The notes: generated from the letters alone by a model not told the origin. Shown: positions 1 to 11,174, counted from the first letter of the stretch. The stretch: DNA of 64,000 nt from Allorhizobium undicola ORS 992 = ATCC 700741 (GCF_000621665.1 NZ_JHXQ01000002.1:338095-402094); one strand, 5' to 3'. A program made the numbers and translations.

Positions 1-1037
1 AGCAGAATATCGGTGTAGAGCTCGGATACATCCGGCTCCGGATCGGTCTGGGCGAAATCGGCACTGTCAGCTACGATGTCGCGCACATCCTTGTCGATCT
101 GCTTCAGGTCGTCTTCGGTTGCCCAGTTGAGTTCGATCAGACGGTTTTTCACCTGTTCGATCGGGTCCTGCTCGGAGCGCATCTTCTGGACTTCATCCTT
201 GGAGCGATACTTGGCCGGGTCGGACATGGAGTGACCGCGATAACGATAGGTCATCATTTCCAGAATGATCGGACCCATGCCGGAGCGGCAATGCTCCACC
301 GCGTAATCGGCCGCAGCCTTCACGGCGCGAACATCCATGCCATCCACCTGGATGCCGGGGATATTGAAGGATACGCCGCGCTGGGAGAAATCGGTCTGCG
401 CGGAAGCGCGCGAAACCGCCGTGCCCATGGCGTAACGGTTGTTTTCGATGATGTAGATCACCGGCAGGTTCCACAGGCGAGCCATGTTGAAGCTCTCGTA
501 AACCTGACCCTGGTTGGCCGCGCCATCGCCGAAATAGGCGAGCGACACGTTGTCATTGCCGCGATACTTGTTGGCGAAGGCCAGACCTGTGCCAAGCGAA
601 ACCTGGGCGCCGACGATGCCGTGACCGCCATAGAAATGCTTCTCTTTCGAGAACATGTGCATGGAGCCGCCCTTGCCCTTGGACAAGCCGCCACGGCGGC
701 CCGTCAACTCGGCCATGACGCCGCGCGCACTCATGCCGCAGGCCAGCATGTGACCGTGGTCACGATAGCCGGTAATGACCTGATCACCTTCCTTCAGCGC
801 CATCTGCATACCGACAACGACAGCTTCCTGCCCGATGTAAAGGTGACAGAAGCCGCCGATGAAGCCCATGCCGTAGAGCTGGCCGGCCTTCTCTTCAAAG
901 CGGCGGATCAGCAGCATTTCGCGATAGGCCTTGAGCTCTTCGTCGCGATCGAGTTCTGCGATAGCTCCCTGCGAAAAATTGCCCTTGGCTGGCTTTGCCT
1001 TGCGACCGGAAGCGGTCGCGGTGGTGCGCGGCGCCAT
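1..1037 (-). CDS. pdhA: Pyruvate dehydrogenase E1 component, alpha subunit (3' end off the window)
   Basis: E1 alpha carries out thiamine-diphosphate-dependent decarboxylation of pyruvate and acetylation of the E2 lipoyl group, with the beta subunit, in the cytoplasm. Reading from ATG at 1037 gives about 345 codons up to the window edge, ending ...LYTDIL, so only the last residue or two are missing. The ThDP-binding signature GDG (residues 170-172) followed by IIENN about 27 residues later is present, as is the RYRGHSMSDP phosphorylation-loop segment. A purine-rich ribosome site (AGGGAGG) sits just upstream of 1037; another ATG at 1041 is out of frame. The N-terminal 20 residues are basic and Ala/Lys-rich, as in other rhizobial PdhA. 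ftsB lies upstream on the same strand. Confidence 0.95.
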   Translation of the reverse strand, partial: MAPRTTATASGRKAKPAKGNFSQGAIAELDRDEELKAYREMLLIRRFEEKAGQLYGMGFIGGFCHLYIGQEAVVVGMQMALKEGDQVITGYRDHGHMLACGMSARGVMAELTGRRGGLSKGKGGSMHMFSKEKHFYGGHGIVGAQVSLGTGLAFANKYRGNDNVSLAYFGDGAANQGQVYESFNMARLWNLPVIYIIENNRYAMGTAVSRASAQTDFSQRGVSFNIPGIQVDGMDVRAVKAAADYAVEHCRSGMGPIILEMMTYRYRGHSMSDPAKYRSKDEVQKMRSEQDPIEQVKNRLIELNWATEDDLKQIDKDVRDIVADSADFAQTDPEPDVSELYTDIL

Positions 1038-1263
1038 TCATCCCTCCCTGACTTGCTAGGGTTCTTGATTGCGCAACACCATATGCAAGAACGCCGAAAG
1101 TCGCAATGCATTAAATGCATGACTTCTATTCGCCATAAACATAGAGAAATACAGGATTTTTTTAATATTAACCGGCTTTCGGTTAATTCAATCTACCCGT
1201 GATTTTGAGGGGGTGCAGTGCAGCATTTCAGGTGCAAGCGCAGCAATGAAAACACGCGAGTCA

Positions 1264-1575
1264 TCACCGGTTGAAGATCACGATCTCATCCGGCCTCGAC
1301 ATATTAAGCTGATAACGCGCCTTTTCATCGATCATGTCGCGCTCAAGCGAACCGTCGCTCAACAATTCCACCTGCTTTTCGATGGCCTTGCGCTTCTTGA
1401 CGAGATCGGCGAGCTCGGCGTTGCGGTCCTGTCGCAATTTATCGAAACGCTCGCCAGCGCGCAGGCCATAATCGCCATGCACGCAATGATAACCGAAATA
1501 GCCAATGAAGGCGACAGTGATGGCGGGCAGAATCAGACGGCCGAATTTTCTGTTCTTGTGATGGCGAGTCCACAT
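1264..1575 (-). CDS. ftsB: Septum formation initiator FtsB/DivIC family protein
   Basis: Small bitopic division protein of 104 residues. A basic N-terminus (MWTRHHKNRKFGR) precedes one membrane segment at about residues 13-32, then a charged coiled coil (about 40-75) and a short tail ending RPDEIVIFNR. This is the FtsB/DivIC layout, whose members link FtsL and FtsQ at the division site. The frame stays open upstream to 1731, but the upstream codons have no family resemblance, and the Met at 1575 starts directly before the basic and membrane segments. It lies between eno and pdhA, the usual rhizobial context. Symbol assigned by family and context. Confidence 0.85.
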   Translation of the reverse strand: MWTRHHKNRKFGRLILPAITVAFIGYFGYHCVHGDYGLRAGERFDKLRQDRNAELADLVKKRKAIEKQVELLSDGSLERDMIDEKARYQLNMSRPDEIVIFNR

Positions 1576-1771
1576 GCCCGGGCAACCTTGTACGCTTGAC
1601 TTCCGGCACGCCTGCATGGGCCGCCGCAACAGGGAAATGATTCCCCTTTTGGACAAGCTTAGGATGGAACTCTTAACCGTTCGTTGACCATGGGGCACAG
1701 TCATTAAAAAACCGCCGCGATGCAACAGCATGTTCAGGAAAAGTGGAAACCGGTTTTCTGGCCGAAAATGC

Positions 1772-1826
1772 GTTAAAACAAAAAGTTAGAGCGGCCCATC
1801 GTTTCCGGGAAACGATGGGCCGCTCT
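1772..1826 (-). terminator. Rho-independent terminator of eno
   Basis: An almost perfect palindrome has 19-nt arms at 1788-1806 and 1808-1826 with a single central base. On the minus strand it is followed by a T-rich tract (complement of 1772-1787, AACTTTTTGTTTT). It sits 58 bp past the eno stop codon and insulates eno from ftsB. Confidence 0.85.
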
Positions 1827-1883
1827 GAGGATCGCGGCAGTTTTGCATTCAGTTCGGTAGAAACGGGCCTGGCCCGCTCAGCC

Positions 1884-3245
<1,362 letters not shown>

Positions 3246-3339
3246 TTACAATGACGGTTTGCGCGGCGCCGGGGCGAAAGCTAATCGATTTAATCCGCTT
3301 TCTTCACCTGAGCGCCGGGATAAATCGGTTATAACGGCC

Positions 3340-4185
3340 TCAAGCCGCCTTGCTGATGGCGTCGAAGGCCATCAATTTCTCCAGAAGCGCCTCCAGCTTG
3401 TCCAGATAGACCATGTTCGGCCCATCGGAGGGAGCGGTATCGGGATCCTGATGCGATTCGATGAAGAGGCCCGCAACCCCCACCGCCACGGCGGCGCGCG
3501 CCAGCGTTTCCACGAATTCGCGCTGCCCGCCGGAAGAGCCACCCTGCCCGCCCGGCTGCTGCACGGAATGGGTGGCGTCGAAGATCACCGGCGCGCCCAA
3601 GCCCGCCATGATCGGCAGCGAGCGCATGTCGGAGACAAGCGTGTTGTATCCGAAGGATGCGCCCCGCTCGCACAGCATGACATTGGGATTGCCGGAAAGC
3701 GTGAGCTTCTCCATCACGTTCTTCATATCCCAAGGCGCGAGGAACTGGCCCTTCTTGACGTTGATGGCGCGGCCGGTTTTGGCGGCAGCCACGAGAAGGT
3801 CGGTCTGGCGGCAGAGGAAGGCTGGAATTTGCAGCACATCCACCACTTCCGCCACGATCGCGCATTGCTCTTCGGTGTGAATATCGGTGAGCACCGGAAA
3901 GCCGAATTCCTTTTTAAGATCGGCAAAAATTTCCAGCCCCTTGTCGATGCCGATGCCGCGTCCGCCTTTCAGCGAGGTGCGGTTTGCCTTGTCGAAGGAG
4001 GATTTATAGACGAGGCCGATTCCCAGCCGGTCGCAGATTTCCTTGATGGAACCGGCCATCATGAAGGCATGTTCCCGGCTTTCCATCTGGCAGGGGCCGC
4101 ATATCAGCGAAAAGCGCTGGCTGTTGCTGAAGGAAACGGTCCGATCACCGGTGCCTACGGTTACGATGGCATTGGGTTCAGTCAT
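3340..4185 (-). CDS. kdsA: 3-deoxy-D-manno-octulosonate 8-phosphate (KDO8P) synthase
   Basis: KdsA condenses phosphoenolpyruvate with arabinose 5-phosphate to give KDO8P for the lipopolysaccharide inner core. The 281-residue protein shows the family motif ICGPCQMES, the substrate-binding [11 protein letters not shown] segment and [12 protein letters not shown]. The Cys in GPCQMES occupies the position of the metal ligand in metal-dependent KDO8P synthases (metal-independent E. coli KdsA has Asn there), so this is predicted to be the metallo-type enzyme. Its ATG overlaps the stop of the upstream VOC gene by four bases (ATGA), implying translational coupling. Confidence 0.95.
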   Translation of the reverse strand: MTEPNAIVTVGTGDRTVSFSNSQRFSLICGPCQMESREHAFMMAGSIKEICDRLGIGLVYKSSFDKANRTSLKGGRGIGIDKGLEIFADLKKEFGFPVLTDIHTEEQCAIVAEVVDVLQIPAFLCRQTDLLVAAAKTGRAINVKKGQFLAPWDMKNVMEKLTLSGNPNVMLCERGASFGYNTLVSDMRSLPIMAGLGAPVIFDATHSVQQPGGQGGSSGGQREFVETLARAAVAVGVAGLFIESHQDPDTAPSDGPNMVYLDKLEALLEKLMAFDAISKAA

Positions 4186-5030
4186 CCATCATTCTCCTCG
4201 AATTCGAAGCTCAGGCCCTGTCCGGGCGCCGCCATAACAGAAAGCCCGCTCGGCCTTCTTTGATAGGCTACGCCATTAGCAGCCAGCACCTCTGCTGTCA
4301 CCTCCAGATCGGCGACCGAAAAAGCGATGGACCTGGCGCATAGCAGTTCATTTGTCTTCCTTTCGATGCGAATGGGCCGATTTGCGGTCTGGATGACGAT
4401 ATTTTCGCCCTCATGGTGGCTCGTCGCGCCGAATACCAGCTCGAACCAGCCTGCGAAACGGGCCGGATCATCGGCTTGCAACGTCACTTGCTTCAATCCC
4501 GTCACGCTATTGGCATGGGCTTCCAGGCTGCCCCTGTCGGAAGGCAAGGGCTGAAGACGCTGGCAGCCAAACAGGAAAAGCCGCCCCACATCAGGATGGG
4601 TCGCAAAGGCCAGCCGGAAGCGTGCCTCCATTTCCGCGCCATCGGGAAGGCGCATGACGCGGCCAAACTCCAGTACCCTGCCGCCGGATATATCGGCGGC
4701 AAGAAAGGCCTGATGATCCATCTCGGCATCTGGCGTCAGCGCCACGATTGCCGAAAGCCCCTCCTCAGCGGTTTTGCGAAACAGCCGGTCGCGGGCCACG
4801 AATACATTTCCGTCTCCGATTGCCGCCTCGGCCATGGCAGGATCGGCCACCACCAAGGGTTCGAGATAGGTCTTGTCAGCCAGGAATATACAGGCATTGG
4901 CCGTTCCGAAAGGATGGGTGGCATCCGCGGCCACCGTAAAGCCAAGCTGGCTCATGCGGCGCCGGGCAACCGCCAGATCGGCCACCGGCATGACGAGATG
5001 ATCGAGCGGACAGGGCTTTCCGTCTGACAT
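4182..5030 (-). CDS. VOC-superfamily (glyoxalase-like) protein
   Basis: A 282-residue cytosolic protein that opens [23 protein letters not shown], the first strand-helix of a vicinal-oxygen-chelate repeat. A second, related half begins near residue 165 ([23 protein letters not shown]), so it is a two-module glyoxalase-like protein. No specific substrate can be read from the sequence. The start at 5030 has a good ribosome site (GAAGGAGAAAGC). It is coupled to kdsA through an ATGA overlap; this pairing is conserved in rhizobia, but a role in KDO metabolism is only contextual. Confidence 0.8.
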   Translation of the reverse strand: MSDGKPCPLDHLVMPVADLAVARRRMSQLGFTVAADATHPFGTANACIFLADKTYLEPLVVADPAMAEAAIGDGNVFVARDRLFRKTAEEGLSAIVALTPDAEMDHQAFLAADISGGRVLEFGRVMRLPDGAEMEARFRLAFATHPDVGRLFLFGCQRLQPLPSDRGSLEAHANSVTGLKQVTLQADDPARFAGWFELVFGATSHHEGENIVIQTANRPIRIERKTNELLCARSIAFSVADLEVTAEVLAANGVAYQRRPSGLSVMAAPGQGLSFEFEENDG

Positions 5031-5040
5031 GCTTTCTCCT

Positions 5041-5736
5041 TCACTGGCGCGGCTTTTGATCAGCGATTTTCGGCAGGGGAAAAGCAAGAACCTGCCTCGT
5101 ATAGGTTTCCACCACAAGACTGATGGGCGTGGCATCCGGCAACGAAAGCAAGGCCCGATGTTGCAGAACCTCTTCCGGTATATGGAGCGGATCAGGGCCG
5201 GTTTCCACGGGCGCGCCCATTTCCCAGGCCTCCGGCATGGGCCACCACAACAATTCGGCGCTGATTGTGTGACGCTGGAAATGCAGGGGCTGCACCACCC
5301 GCCCGAAGGCGGCATCGGTGGTATCGAGCGCGGTGTTCATATCCGCCGTCAGACGTCCGGGAACATACCAGTTATCGGCCTCCGACAGCACATGTGCGCC
5401 GCATTTGAGGCGAACGCGGCGGTAATTCACCCTTTCCCCGTCCGAAACCTTCAAGGCAGCCCGGACATCCTCAGACGCCGGCTTGTCGATGTCTCTCATG
5501 CGTTCGGCCACCACCTTTTCGCCTCGCGCCAGATCATGGCGCTCACACCAGTGGTCAAGCGTCAGCGTGGCGCTGTCATGGCTCAAAAGCCGGGCGTTGA
5601 GGTCTTGCAACAGGGCTTGCGCCTGAAGGCGCACGATGGCCGTGTCCGGCCAGACGGGGATTTCTTCCGTATGCCCCGCGACAGGTAAAATCATCGAACT
5701 CACCAGTAAAGGCAGGGAAATCAGGATGGAACGCAT
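5041..5736 (-). CDS. Exported protein with UbiC/chorismate-lyase-like pattern
   Basis: 231-residue protein with an N-terminal signal peptide (MRSILISLPLLVSSM..., cleavage probably after ILPVAGH). The mature part contains VNYRRVRLKCG, VLSEADNWYVPGRL and AFGRVVQPL, spaced like the chorismate-lyase/UTRA fold (the R-x-V-x-L strand, the AE(S/D)-x-x-P loop and the G-x-x-L segment). A periplasmic location would be unusual for a chorismate lyase, so only fold similarity is claimed. The start at 5736 was chosen for its AAGGAG site and the signal peptide. It ends 10 bp before the VOC gene and is probably in the same operon. Confidence 0.65.
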   Translation of the reverse strand: MRSILISLPLLVSSMILPVAGHTEEIPVWPDTAIVRLQAQALLQDLNARLLSHDSATLTLDHWCERHDLARGEKVVAERMRDIDKPASEDVRAALKVSDGERVNYRRVRLKCGAHVLSEADNWYVPGRLTADMNTALDTTDAAFGRVVQPLHFQRHTISAELLWWPMPEAWEMGAPVETGPDPLHIPEEVLQHRALLSLPDATPISLVVETYTRQVLAFPLPKIADQKPRQ

Positions 5737-5906
5737 GAATACTCCTTGAGGAATGAGGGAATCAACCTCCGCAGCCACCAATTCGAGATTGAGCGACATT
5801 CATGACCGTTCCACGGCAGGCCGAAATTTGGCTGAAGTGCCCCACCGGATCTCGGAGGCATCGTGCCTTGCAGGCGGCGAAAAAGGGAGACTGCTTGCCG
5901 CATAAA

Positions 5907-5937
5907 GCATAATCCGACCGGAGCGAAACGAGGATCG
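5907..5937 (-). repeat. Dispersed repeat B, copy 1
   Basis: Minus-strand copy of a roughly 30-45-bp intergenic sequence (core CGATCCTCGTTTC-CTCCGG followed by TCGGATTATGC) seen again at 20720 and 27445. The remainder of the 5737-6119 gap shows no gene; it holds the promoter region of the MFS gene. Confidence 0.7.
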
Positions 5938-6119
5938 AAAGGCGCTCTATTCAAAAAAATAGTCCTTTTTGATCCAGGTTCTTGAGAAGGGCTGGCATGG
6001 GCGCTAATTGGCCCGATGGCTGAAGGCCCTCCGGCCATGCTGCTTCCATGCAGTATTTTCAGCCGCAACATCAACCTGTGGCCATGTTTCCATCGCCGCA
6101 CAAGAAAAGAACCGAAAAA

Positions 6120-7367
6120 ATGGCAGGACTTCAAACGGGCGCAGCATCACGCTCCAGCGCCGCAACCAAGGGCGGCCGCTCCTATACCGGCGCGCTGATG
6201 GCCCTCACTTCCTTGTTTTTCCTCTGGGGCCTCATCACCTGCCTCAACGACATTCTCATTCCCCATCTGAAGAATGTCTTTCATCTCAGCTACACACAGG
6301 CGATGCTGATCCAGTTCTGCTTTTTCGGCGCCTATTTCATCGTGTCGTTGCCTGCGGGTGCTTTGGTCAAGCGGATTTCCTACAAGTGGGGCATCGTGAC
6401 GGGCCTGATGGTGGCCGCCATTGGCTGCGCGCTGTTCATTCCGGCAGCAAGCCTTCGCGTTTACGGCCTGTTTCTCGCGGCCCTGTTCGTGCTGGCATCG
6501 GGCATCACCATTCTTCAGGTTGCCGCCAATCCCTATGTCACGGTTCTCGGCCCCCCGGAAACATCCGCCAGCCGCCTGACGCTGACACAGGCCTTCAACT
6601 CGCTCGGCACCACGGTTGCGCCAAGCTTTGGCGCCCTGCTGATTTTCTCGGCCGCCACGCAGGCCGCCGAAGCGGAAGCCGATGCCGTCAAATTTCCCTA
6701 TCTGCTGCTGGCGGCGGCCCTGCTCCTGCTTGCCGCCCTCTTTGCCGCTCTTCGTCTGCCTGCCGTAGAGGGCGAGGACGATGCGGCCCATGCGGGCGAA
6801 ACGGGCGGCTCAGCCTGGCAATATCGCCACCTCGTGCTGGGCGCCATCGGCATTTTCGTCTATGTCGGCGGCGAAGTCAGCGTCGGCAGCTTTCTGGTGA
6901 ACTTTCTGGCCGATCCATCCATTGCCGGGCTTTCGGAGCAGGATGCAGCCCATTACGTCTCCTATTTCTGGGGCGGCGCCATGATCGGGCGTTTCATCGG
7001 CTCATTCGCCATGCGCTATATCGATGACGGCAAGGCGCTGGCCATCAATGCCGTGGCAGCGGGCCTGCTGCTGCTGGCAACGGTGCTGTCCACCGGGCAT
7101 GTGGCGATGTGGACCGTGCTTGCCGTGGGCTTCTTCAACTCCATCATGTTCCCGACGATTTTCAGCCTGGCGCTGAAGGGCTTGGGTAGGCACACCAGCC
7201 AGGGATCGGGCATTTTGTGCCTTGCCATCGTCGGAGGCGCCATTCTGCCTGTCATTCAGGGGGCTCTGGCGGATACCGTCGGCATTCACCTTGCCTTTCT
7301 CATGCCCATCCTGTGCTATGCCTATATCGCCTTTTACGGGCTGATCGGCTCGCGCGTCAGAACATAA
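6120..7367 (+). CDS. MFS sugar transporter, FucP/GluP family (glucose/galactose type)
   Basis: 415-residue inner-membrane carrier predicted to have 12 membrane segments. It shows the FucP/GluP hallmarks: [19 protein letters not shown] in the first segment, [46 protein letters not shown] in the middle and [14 protein letters not shown] near the end. These are the residues of H+-coupled fucose/glucose/galactose symporters such as Brucella GluP. The frame is open back to 6048, but the Met at 6120 fits the family length best. The ribosome site is weak. A GC-rich hairpin lies at 7402-7429. The exact sugar is not determined. Confidence 0.88.
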   Translation: MAGLQTGAASRSSAATKGGRSYTGALMALTSLFFLWGLITCLNDILIPHLKNVFHLSYTQAMLIQFCFFGAYFIVSLPAGALVKRISYKWGIVTGLMVAAIGCALFIPAASLRVYGLFLAALFVLASGITILQVAANPYVTVLGPPETSASRLTLTQAFNSLGTTVAPSFGALLIFSAATQAAEAEADAVKFPYLLLAAALLLLAALFAALRLPAVEGEDDAAHAGETGGSAWQYRHLVLGAIGIFVYVGGEVSVGSFLVNFLADPSIAGLSEQDAAHYVSYFWGGAMIGRFIGSFAMRYIDDGKALAINAVAAGLLLLATVLSTGHVAMWTVLAVGFFNSIMFPTIFSLALKGLGRHTSQGSGILCLAIVGGAILPVIQGALADTVGIHLAFLMPILCYAYIAFYGLIGSRVRT

Positions 7368-7401
7368 GGTTTCGGGCGCCAACCGGTTTTAGCGGTAAAC
7401 A

Positions 7402-7429
7402 TCGCGGCGGAACCAAATGGCCGCCGCGA
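7402..7429 (+). terminator. GC-rich hairpin after the MFS gene
   Basis: Arms TCGCGGCGG (7402-7410) and CCGCCGCGA (7421-7429) form a 9-bp stem 35 bp after the MFS stop. There is no T-tract, so it may stabilise the transcript rather than terminate it. Confidence 0.4.
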
Positions 7430-7463
7430 CTGTTGCATGGTCTTGAATAACAGGAGACATGCC

Positions 7464-7751
7464 ATGCAGATTACCTATCACGTCGGCGAACATGATGGCG
7501 GTTATGCCTACAGGCTCCGCGATGTCTGGTCCGAACCCTTTCCGGACCATGAAACTGCACTGAAGGCCGCACGTGACGCCGCCGAGCGGCAGCATCTGGA
7601 AGGCCGGGATGCGGAGATCACCTATCAGCTTGGCGATGGCACCTGGCGCACGGAACATGCCAGCGGCGGCGACAGGCCGGAAACCGAAGTGGTGGACGAT
7701 GTTGCCGCGCAGGAACAGGCAATTCCGCCTGAAGACGTCGATAAACATTGA
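7464..7751 (+). CDS. Small conserved protein, DUF2188-like
   Basis: 95-residue soluble protein. It begins MQITYHVGEHDGGYAYRLRD and continues PFPDHETALKAARDAAERQ, which recalls the short DUF2188 fold (strand, hairpin, then a helix). The C-terminal third is acidic and probably disordered. The start at 7464 follows an AGGAGA site. It is monocistronic, ends at a clear terminator, and converges with the next gene. Function unknown. Confidence 0.75.
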   Translation: MQITYHVGEHDGGYAYRLRDVWSEPFPDHETALKAARDAAERQHLEGRDAEITYQLGDGTWRTEHASGGDRPETEVVDDVAAQEQAIPPEDVDKH

Positions 7752-7761
7752 ATGACAAGCT

Positions 7762-7793
7762 TTCCGTGCTTCCAGAAAGCACGGAAGGTTTTT
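7762..7793 (+). terminator. Rho-independent terminator
   Basis: 10-bp stem (7762-7771 with 7777-7786, loop CCAGA) followed by GGTTTTT. It serves the plus-strand gene ending at 7751 and separates it from the convergent gene ending at 7792. Confidence 0.85.
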
Positions 7794-8055
7794 ACTGCCG
7801 ATCGATGAATTTGTTGAAACGGCTGTCCTGACCGTCAGCAGTTTTTTCCTGAAACAGGAATGCCAGCTTGTTGTCATCGAAGATGGACAGGAATTCCTCC
7901 CAGCCGATCTGTTCCAGCCCTTCCTCGCCCTCACCGAAATCAATTCGCAGTATACCGCCCTTTCCCTCGCTGCGGACTACGGAAGGATGACCACCGCGTT
8001 CTTCGACCCACTGGCGGATCTGTTGATGATCGGTTGTGGTTTGCGATGTGGTCAT
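7792..8055 (-). CDS. Small conserved hypothetical protein
   Basis: 87-residue acidic soluble protein. The pattern IRQWVEERGGHPSVVRSEG, GILRIDFGE, WEEFLSIFDDNKLAFLFQE and SRFNKFIDR is that of a short protein widespread in Proteobacteria without an assigned function. I recall some database entries labelling it a glucan branching enzyme, which its size rules out. The start at 8055 follows AGGAGAAAG. It is read divergently from the MarR operon. Confidence 0.75.
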   Translation of the reverse strand: MTTSQTTTDHQQIRQWVEERGGHPSVVRSEGKGGILRIDFGEGEEGLEQIGWEEFLSIFDDNKLAFLFQEKTADGQDSRFNKFIDRQ

Positions 8056-8309
8056 GGCTTTCTCCTGCGCAGCTTGCCCGCATTGTTGCGACCGGCGCCG
8101 CAAGAAGCACGGCTAAGGCAAGCGGAGGTCGCCACCGGTCATGATGACCAACCCGCCTTTCGCCATGAAGTTCCCCCGCAGCGCCTGGCACACGGGTCAA
8201 ATGCCGGAAACGTTACGCAAATTTTGTTGCCGGTAACGGAAGGCTGCCATGCGTTCCATGCAAAGAGAAATAGTTTGAAAGCTAATTATTTATATCCTAC
8301 TTATTACCC

Positions 8310-8777
8310 ATGACACAGGATGAACCATCGCACCGCTCCTTCACCACCCGGCTGTTTGCCGCTGCCAGATTATGGCGCCGCTGCATCGACGCCGCTTTGA
8401 GCGAACACGCCATTTCCGAAGCCACCGCCGCCCCGCTATTGTGGATCGGCCGGATGGGTGGGGGCGTGCGCCAGATCGCACTCGCCGAACAGATCGGGAT
8501 CGAGGGCGCATCGCTAGTCCGGCTTCTGGATCAGCTGGAGGGCATGGGCTACATTCTGCGCAAGGACGATCCCACCGACCGGCGCGCCAAGGGCTTGTGG
8601 CTCACCTCTGCCGGCGAGGAAATGGCAGGAAAGCTTGAGGCGCTTCTGGATGAGGAACGAAGCCGCCTGCTGCATGACATTCCGCTGGCGGACCTTGAAA
8701 CGGCCCTTCGCGTTATCACAGTTTTCAACGACCGTTGTGCGGCGGCACGCTCGGCACGCACCAGGGGAGAGGCTTGA
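8310..8777 (+). CDS. MarR-family transcriptional regulator
   Basis: 155-residue winged-helix regulator. The recognition region reads VRQIALAEQIGIEGASLVRLLDQLE and the wing is GYILRKDDPTDRRAKGLWLT, matching MarR. It is the first gene of an efflux operon: its TGA overlaps the ATG of the FUSC gene (TGATG at 8775-8779). By analogy with other MarR-efflux units it probably represses the operon and responds to an aromatic ligand; no operator was identified. The upstream 250 bp contain no gene. Confidence 0.9.
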   Translation: MTQDEPSHRSFTTRLFAAARLWRRCIDAALSEHAISEATAAPLLWIGRMGGGVRQIALAEQIGIEGASLVRLLDQLEGMGYILRKDDPTDRRAKGLWLTSAGEEMAGKLEALLDEERSRLLHDIPLADLETALRVITVFNDRCAAARSARTRGEA

Positions 8778-10966
8778 TGTTGCGCCATGGAGTGCCTTCG
8801 GCAAAGGCTGAAAACCCGGTTGCCTTGCTGGCCACGTTAACACAGCGCTTGAGAGCGCCAGTGCTTTTCACCGAAACACGCAGGCGCCATACATGGCGGG
8901 ATTGGCTTTTTTCCTTCAAGGCCTTCATTGCCGCCATGCTTGCGCTTTATATCGCACTGGCATTCGACCTTTCCCGGCCCTACTGGGCGGTATCGGCTGT
9001 CTATATCGTATCCAGCCCCTTTTCCGGCGCCACGAAATCCAAGGCGCTCTATCGCTGTCTCGGCACCATTCTGGGCGCGGTCGCGGCGGTTGCCTTCGTG
9101 CCCGTCTTCGTCAACGCGCCGGAACTGCTGTCGCTGGTGGTGGCGCTGTGGACGGGCAGTTTGCTGTTCATCTCCATGCTGGACCGCAGCGCGCGCAGCT
9201 ATGTGTTCATGCTGGCAGGCTATACGCTGCCGCTCATTGCCCTGCCTGCCGTCAGTTCGCCCGCCAGCGTCTTCGATCTGGCACTGGCCCGCACGGAGGA
9301 AATCACCCTTGGCATTCTTTGCGCCAGCTTCGTAAACACCATTTTTCTGCCCTCCAGTGTTGGCACGATCTTTCGCGATCAGGTGGATGGCTGGCTTGCC
9401 GATGCAGGCGCCTGGGCAGAGGATATTTTGCGCGGCGAAGGCGCCACCCCAACCACACCGCTCAATCGCCAGAAGCTTGCCACCGATGTTGCCGCACTGG
9501 ATCAGGTCATCAGCCAGCTCGGCTACGACCCCGCAACCAGAGACGTTGTGCGCGAGGCCCGCGACCTGCGCAGCCGTCTGTTGATGCTTCTGCCGGTTTT
9601 CTCCGGTCTTGCCGATCGTCTCCATGCCCTTCGCCAGCCTTACGGCGAGGCAGGAGCCCAGGTTCCTCTGCCGGAAGACCTGCGCCTCCTCCTGAACCGC
9701 GCCGCTGACTGGATGAAACAGGGAGCCGCCAGCTCAAAGGATGAAGGCGCCCATGATCTTCTGATCGAGATCGAGCGTCTTGGCGCGCTTCACGGTCGCC
9801 AGACGTGGTATCCTCTGCTGCTCTCCGGCGTTCTGGCCCGCCTGAAGGAAGTGGTGCAGCTCTGGCAGGATTGCCTTACCCTGCGCGACACCATGGGCAA
9901 TCCCGGTCAGGCCGGTCAATTTCAACCGGTCTTTCGCGAACGGAGAATTGCAGCGGGCGCCCGCCATTACGATCATGCCCTGCTTGCCATCAAGGCTGGC
10001 ACGGTGGTGGCTGGCATTTTCGCCGCCTGCATGATCTGGATTTTTCTCGGCTGGGATCAGGGGGCAGGCTTTGTGGCCATGTGCGCCGTCGCGTCCTCGT
10101 TTTTTGCCGCGCAGGATCGGCCCGGTCCACAAATCATGTCCATGCTCATCTGGACAGGCGTGGCCATCCTCACCTCCTTTGTTTATATTTTCGGCATTCT
10201 GCCGATGGTCAACAGCTATGAAATGCTGGTGGTGGTCTTCGCGCCCATCTTTCTGCTTCTGGGCCTTCAGATGACCAATCCGGCGCTCACGACCATTGCC
10301 ATGCTGATGGCGGTCAACAATGCCTCGTTCATTGCCATTCAGGATGCCTATAGCGCTGACATGCTGACCTTCGCCAACAGTTCGCTCTCCACCGTTCTGG
10401 GTGTTGGCTTCGCGCTGGTCTGGGTCATGGCAACGCGGCCCTTCGGCGTGGAGCTTGCCGCCAGACGCCTGCTCATGCAGGGCTGGCGCGATCTTGCCGC
10501 AACGGCGGCCGGCCGCAGCATGGTGGATCAGGACCGGCTGGCCGCCCGGCTTCTCGACCGTCTCGGCCAGCTTGTACCGCGGCTTTCCACCATAACAACG
10601 CAGGATATTCAGGCCGTGGACGGATTGGCCGATGTCCGGCTGGGCTTCAACGTGCTGACCTTGCAGGAAGAGCGCGGCGCTTTCACGCCTGCCGGCGCCG
10701 CAAGGGTGGATGAGGTGCTGAGCCAGATTGCCGGCCATTACCGCCAGCAGGTGCGCGCTGCCCGCCCTCTTCCATCGCCACCCTCGCTTCTGGCGGCAAT
10801 CGACACGGCACTGGATGCCCTGCCGCTGGATGGCGCGCCCGCCCAAAGTCAGAAGGCGGTCAATTCGCTGGTTGGCCTGCGCCGGGTGCTGTTTCCCCAT
10901 GCGGCACCACCGGACGCGCTGAATGCCGCCCTGCCTTCCTCCTCGCTCCAGCCTGCCGCAGAGTAA
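8777..10966 (+). CDS. FUSC/AaeB-family inner-membrane efflux protein
   Basis: 729-residue membrane protein of the fusaric-acid-resistance/AaeB type. Two hydrophobic blocks of several helices (about residues 40-180 and 400-530) each start with the motif family WRDWLFSFKAFIAAMLALYIALAF or a related version and are followed by soluble helical regions. AaeB-type proteins export hydroxylated aromatic carboxylic acids with an AaeA-type fusion protein. The start at 8777 follows GGGGAGAGG. Downstream, DUF1656 and membrane fusion genes complete the expected aaeXAB-like set. Substrate inferred from the family only. Confidence 0.88.
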   Translation: MLRHGVPSAKAENPVALLATLTQRLRAPVLFTETRRRHTWRDWLFSFKAFIAAMLALYIALAFDLSRPYWAVSAVYIVSSPFSGATKSKALYRCLGTILGAVAAVAFVPVFVNAPELLSLVVALWTGSLLFISMLDRSARSYVFMLAGYTLPLIALPAVSSPASVFDLALARTEEITLGILCASFVNTIFLPSSVGTIFRDQVDGWLADAGAWAEDILRGEGATPTTPLNRQKLATDVAALDQVISQLGYDPATRDVVREARDLRSRLLMLLPVFSGLADRLHALRQPYGEAGAQVPLPEDLRLLLNRAADWMKQGAASSKDEGAHDLLIEIERLGALHGRQTWYPLLLSGVLARLKEVVQLWQDCLTLRDTMGNPGQAGQFQPVFRERRIAAGARHYDHALLAIKAGTVVAGIFAACMIWIFLGWDQGAGFVAMCAVASSFFAAQDRPGPQIMSMLIWTGVAILTSFVYIFGILPMVNSYEMLVVVFAPIFLLLGLQMTNPALTTIAMLMAVNNASFIAIQDAYSADMLTFANSSLSTVLGVGFALVWVMATRPFGVELAARRLLMQGWRDLAATAAGRSMVDQDRLAARLLDRLGQLVPRLSTITTQDIQAVDGLADVRLGFNVLTLQEERGAFTPAGAARVDEVLSQIAGHYRQQVRAARPLPSPPSLLAAIDTALDALPLDGAPAQSQKAVNSLVGLRRVLFPHAAPPDALNAALPSSSLQPAAE

Positions 10967-10970
10967 TATC

Positions 10971-11174
10971 ATGCAAATCGATTTCGACTTTTTCGGGCTC
11001 CTCGTGCCTCGCCTGCTGCTTCTGATGTTGCTGGCGCTCGTTCTCAACATGATCCTCCGGCGCATCCTGGGCTGGATCGGCTTTTATCGCATGGTCTGGC
11101 ATCGTGGCCTGTTCGACATTGCCCTCTATGTCATTCTGCTGGGGGGCATCGCCGCCTTGACCCGCTCCCTGTAA
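10971..11174 (+). CDS. DUF1656 (AaeX-like) small membrane protein
   Basis: 67-residue protein with two membrane segments (about 8-28 and 45-63). It begins MQIDFDFFGLLVPRLL and contains LGWIGFYRMVWHRGLFDIALYV, which is typical of DUF1656/AaeX. It starts 4 bp after the FUSC stop and lies just before the membrane fusion gene, the canonical position. Its role in the pump is not established. Confidence 0.85.
   Translation: MQIDFDFFGLLVPRLLLLMLLALVLNMILRRILGWIGFYRMVWHRGLFDIALYVILLGGIAALTRSL

Noticed and set aside
5721..6134. 137-residue minus-strand frame in the gap before the MFS gene
   Set aside because: Spans repeat B and lacks a ribosome site; translation has no domain-like pattern.
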